In this document: piece by piece, positions 62,871 to 64,000 of the stretch
How the letters are laid out: every line of letters begins with the position of its first letter
Numbering within the stretch: the stretch's first letter is position 1
Source: Phyllobacterium trifolii
Lineage (GTDB): Bacteria > Pseudomonadota > Alphaproteobacteria > Rhizobiales > Rhizobiaceae
Assembly (NCBI RefSeq): GCF_014192095.1
Contig: NZ_JACHXN010000009.1
Location: 124,001 to 188,000, forward strand
DNA: 64,000 bases
Direction of reading: 5' to 3'
Notes under the pieces: generated by a model
Databases searched by the model: none
Told to the model about the DNA's origin: nothing
Seen by the model: the letters and a program-made list of their open reading frames with translations, nothing else
Program-made: the position numbers and the translations under genes

Positions 62871-64000
62871 TTACGCGCAGCAAACGGTGCGATAGCCTGT
62901 TTCGGGCCTTGTGCTCAACTGATGTGTGCTCTTGCCGCGTCTCGCGTGGAGGAAACGTGTGTGCCAGAGAAGAACCAAATGCTTGGTGGCCTCGGATGCG
63001 ATGAGATACATGATGGTAATGGCAACGAGCCCGGCCATTATCGGCAGTGGCAATGGCACAAAACCGAACCAAGCCGCGTACGGCAATATAGGTGTCGCGA
63101 CAGCCACCAGGAAAGTTCCGGCCGTCAGCCAGACGAGGAGGGCACTCGGCCGACTTTGCCAAAAGGCCTTTCTGGTGCGAACGACGAGAACGATCGCCAG
63201 CTCGGTGATAAGGGACTCGATGAACCAGGCAGTCTGGAAAGTCTGCGCCGTCGCGTGGGCAACAAAAATCAAGAAGCCGAATGTCATGAAATCAAAGAAG
63301 CTGCTGACGAGGCCAAAGGTCAGCATGAAGCGCCGGATAAAGGCAATGTCCCAATGTCTTGGCATCCTGGTCTGATCTTCATCGACATTGTCGGTCGAGA
63401 TCGCCAGCGACGGCAAGTCCGATAGGAAATTGTTTAGGAGTATTTGTTTGGCGAGCAGAGGGAGGAATGGCAAAAACAAGGAGGCCAGCGCCATGCTCAC
63501 CATGTTGCCAAAATTGGCGCTGGTGGTGATCGAAATATATTTCATCGTGTTGGCGAAGGTCTTCCTTCCATCATCGACGCCACGCCCGAGCACGCCGAGA
63601 TCGCGTTCGAGCAGAATGATGTCGGCCGCCTCGCGCGCAACATCAACTGCGCTGTTGACGGAAATGCCGACGTCGGCAGCGTGCAGAGCGGGTGCATCGT
63701 TGATACCGTCGCCAAGATATCCGACCACGTGGCCCCGGCTTTGCAGCGCCTCGACAATCCGCTCCTTCTGATTGGGGTCGATTTCGACAAAGAGGTCTGT
63801 TTTCGAGGCAACTGCAAACAAAGCATTCTTGGTCATGCGCGCCAGTTGCTGACCTGTAATGACGCGCTTCTTGGCAAGACCGATCGACTCGGCGAGATGC
63901 GCAGCCACGTAACGGTTATCGCCCGTGATGACCTTGATGCCGATGCCACGACTGGCCAGCGAGGCAAGCGTTTCGGCCATACCTTGCTTCGGCGGATCGA
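62871..64000 (-). CDS. P-type cation ATPase, MgtA-like (5' end cut by window)
   Basis: C-terminal 376 residues of a P-type ATPase; the N-terminal half lies beyond base 64000. Visible are DPPKQGMAET, IKVITGDNRYVAAH, the hinge GYLGDGINDAPAL, ADIILLERDLGVLGRGV and four to six C-terminal helices with SDLPSLAISTDNVD. These strings match the P3B magnesium-transporting MgtA/MgtB group rather than copper ATPases. It lies directly upstream of fixN on the same strand; the FixK box follows its stop, so read-through is not needed for fixN. Confidence 0.88.
   Translation of the reverse strand, partial: DPPKQGMAETLASLASRGIGIKVITGDNRYVAAHLAESIGLAKKRVITGQQLARMTKNALFAVASKTDLFVEIDPNQKERIVEALQSRGHVVGYLGDGINDAPALHAADVGISVNSAVDVAREAADIILLERDLGVLGRGVDDGRKTFANTMKYISITTSANFGNMVSMALASLFLPFLPLLAKQILLNNFLSDLPSLAISTDNVDEDQTRMPRHWDIAFIRRFMLTFGLVSSFFDFMTFGFLIFVAHATAQTFQTAWFIESLITELAIVLVVRTRKAFWQSRPSALLVWLTAGTFLVAVATPILPYAAWFGFVPLPLPIMAGLVAITIMYLIASEATKHLVLLWHTRFLHARRGKSTHQLSTRPETGYRTVCCA

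Noticed and set aside
30430-64000. CRISPR array, tRNA or prophage in the island
   Set aside because: No regularly spaced repeats, cloverleaf-like sequences, or phage genes were recognised.

Overview
The window looks like part of a chromosome or large plasmid of a rhizobial-type alphaproteobacterium (order Hyphomicrobiales; Rhizobiaceae, Phyllobacteriaceae or Brucellaceae are all possible from sequence alone). The evidence is a DctABD dicarboxylate system with a sigma-54 promoter, a rhizobial-style L-rhamnose locus (rhaRSTPQMK divergent from rhaDI, with a fused aldolase/dehydrogenase), a fixLJ-fixK oxygen-sensing cascade, and a fixNOQP-fixIS terminal oxidase cluster. No nif or nod genes and no tRNA or rRNA genes were seen.

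Layout. 1-4.9 kb: dctD (truncated by the window edge), dctB and the divergent dctA; a 273-bp MITE-like element sits inside the 5' end of dctD and supplies its present start codon. 4.9-15.8 kb: L-rhamnose uptake (SBP RhaS, ATPase RhaT, permeases RhaP and RhaQ), mutarotase, kinase and DeoR regulator on the minus strand, with RhaD and RhaI on the plus strand. 15.8-25 kb: a catabolic cluster built from a peptide-type ABC transporter, a cog3964 amidohydrolase, a RidA deaminase, an IclR regulator and a SelA/DgaE-like PLP enzyme. This is the best candidate for a poorly described metabolic system. 25-27.3 kb: kbl-tdh threonine catabolism. 27.3-30.1 kb: non-coding DNA and an IS110-family element.

30.1-64 kb: a micro-oxic/stress island. 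Twelve near-consensus FixK/FNR boxes (TTGAY/TTGCG-N4-RTCAA type) precede genes for an EF-hand protein, a universal stress protein, an orphan GroEL operon, DUF2267, DegP and a phosphoribosyltransferase (one shared box), CBS-BON, BON, a metallo-beta-lactamase RNase, a receiver-only protein, an SPW-repeat protein and fixN. The cascade can be read directly: FixL (haem PAS kinase) to FixJ, FixJ to a FixJ-like repeat in front of fixK, and FixK to the boxes. A degenerate receiver between fixJ and fixK has its own FixK box and could be a FixT-type feedback inhibitor. The cbb3 oxidase operon reads fixN-O-Q-P, a 62-aa membrane protein, a DUF2189 membrane protein, then fixI-fixS, with fixG and fixH absent.

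Decay is visible: cysQ is a double-frameshift pseudogene, and the HPF/cold-shock fusion gene behind groEL carries a one-base frameshift. Start codons were chosen from ribosome-binding sites, overlaps and regulatory sites rather than from the longest open frame. All functional statements are from reading translated sequence and motif memory; no database search was possible.
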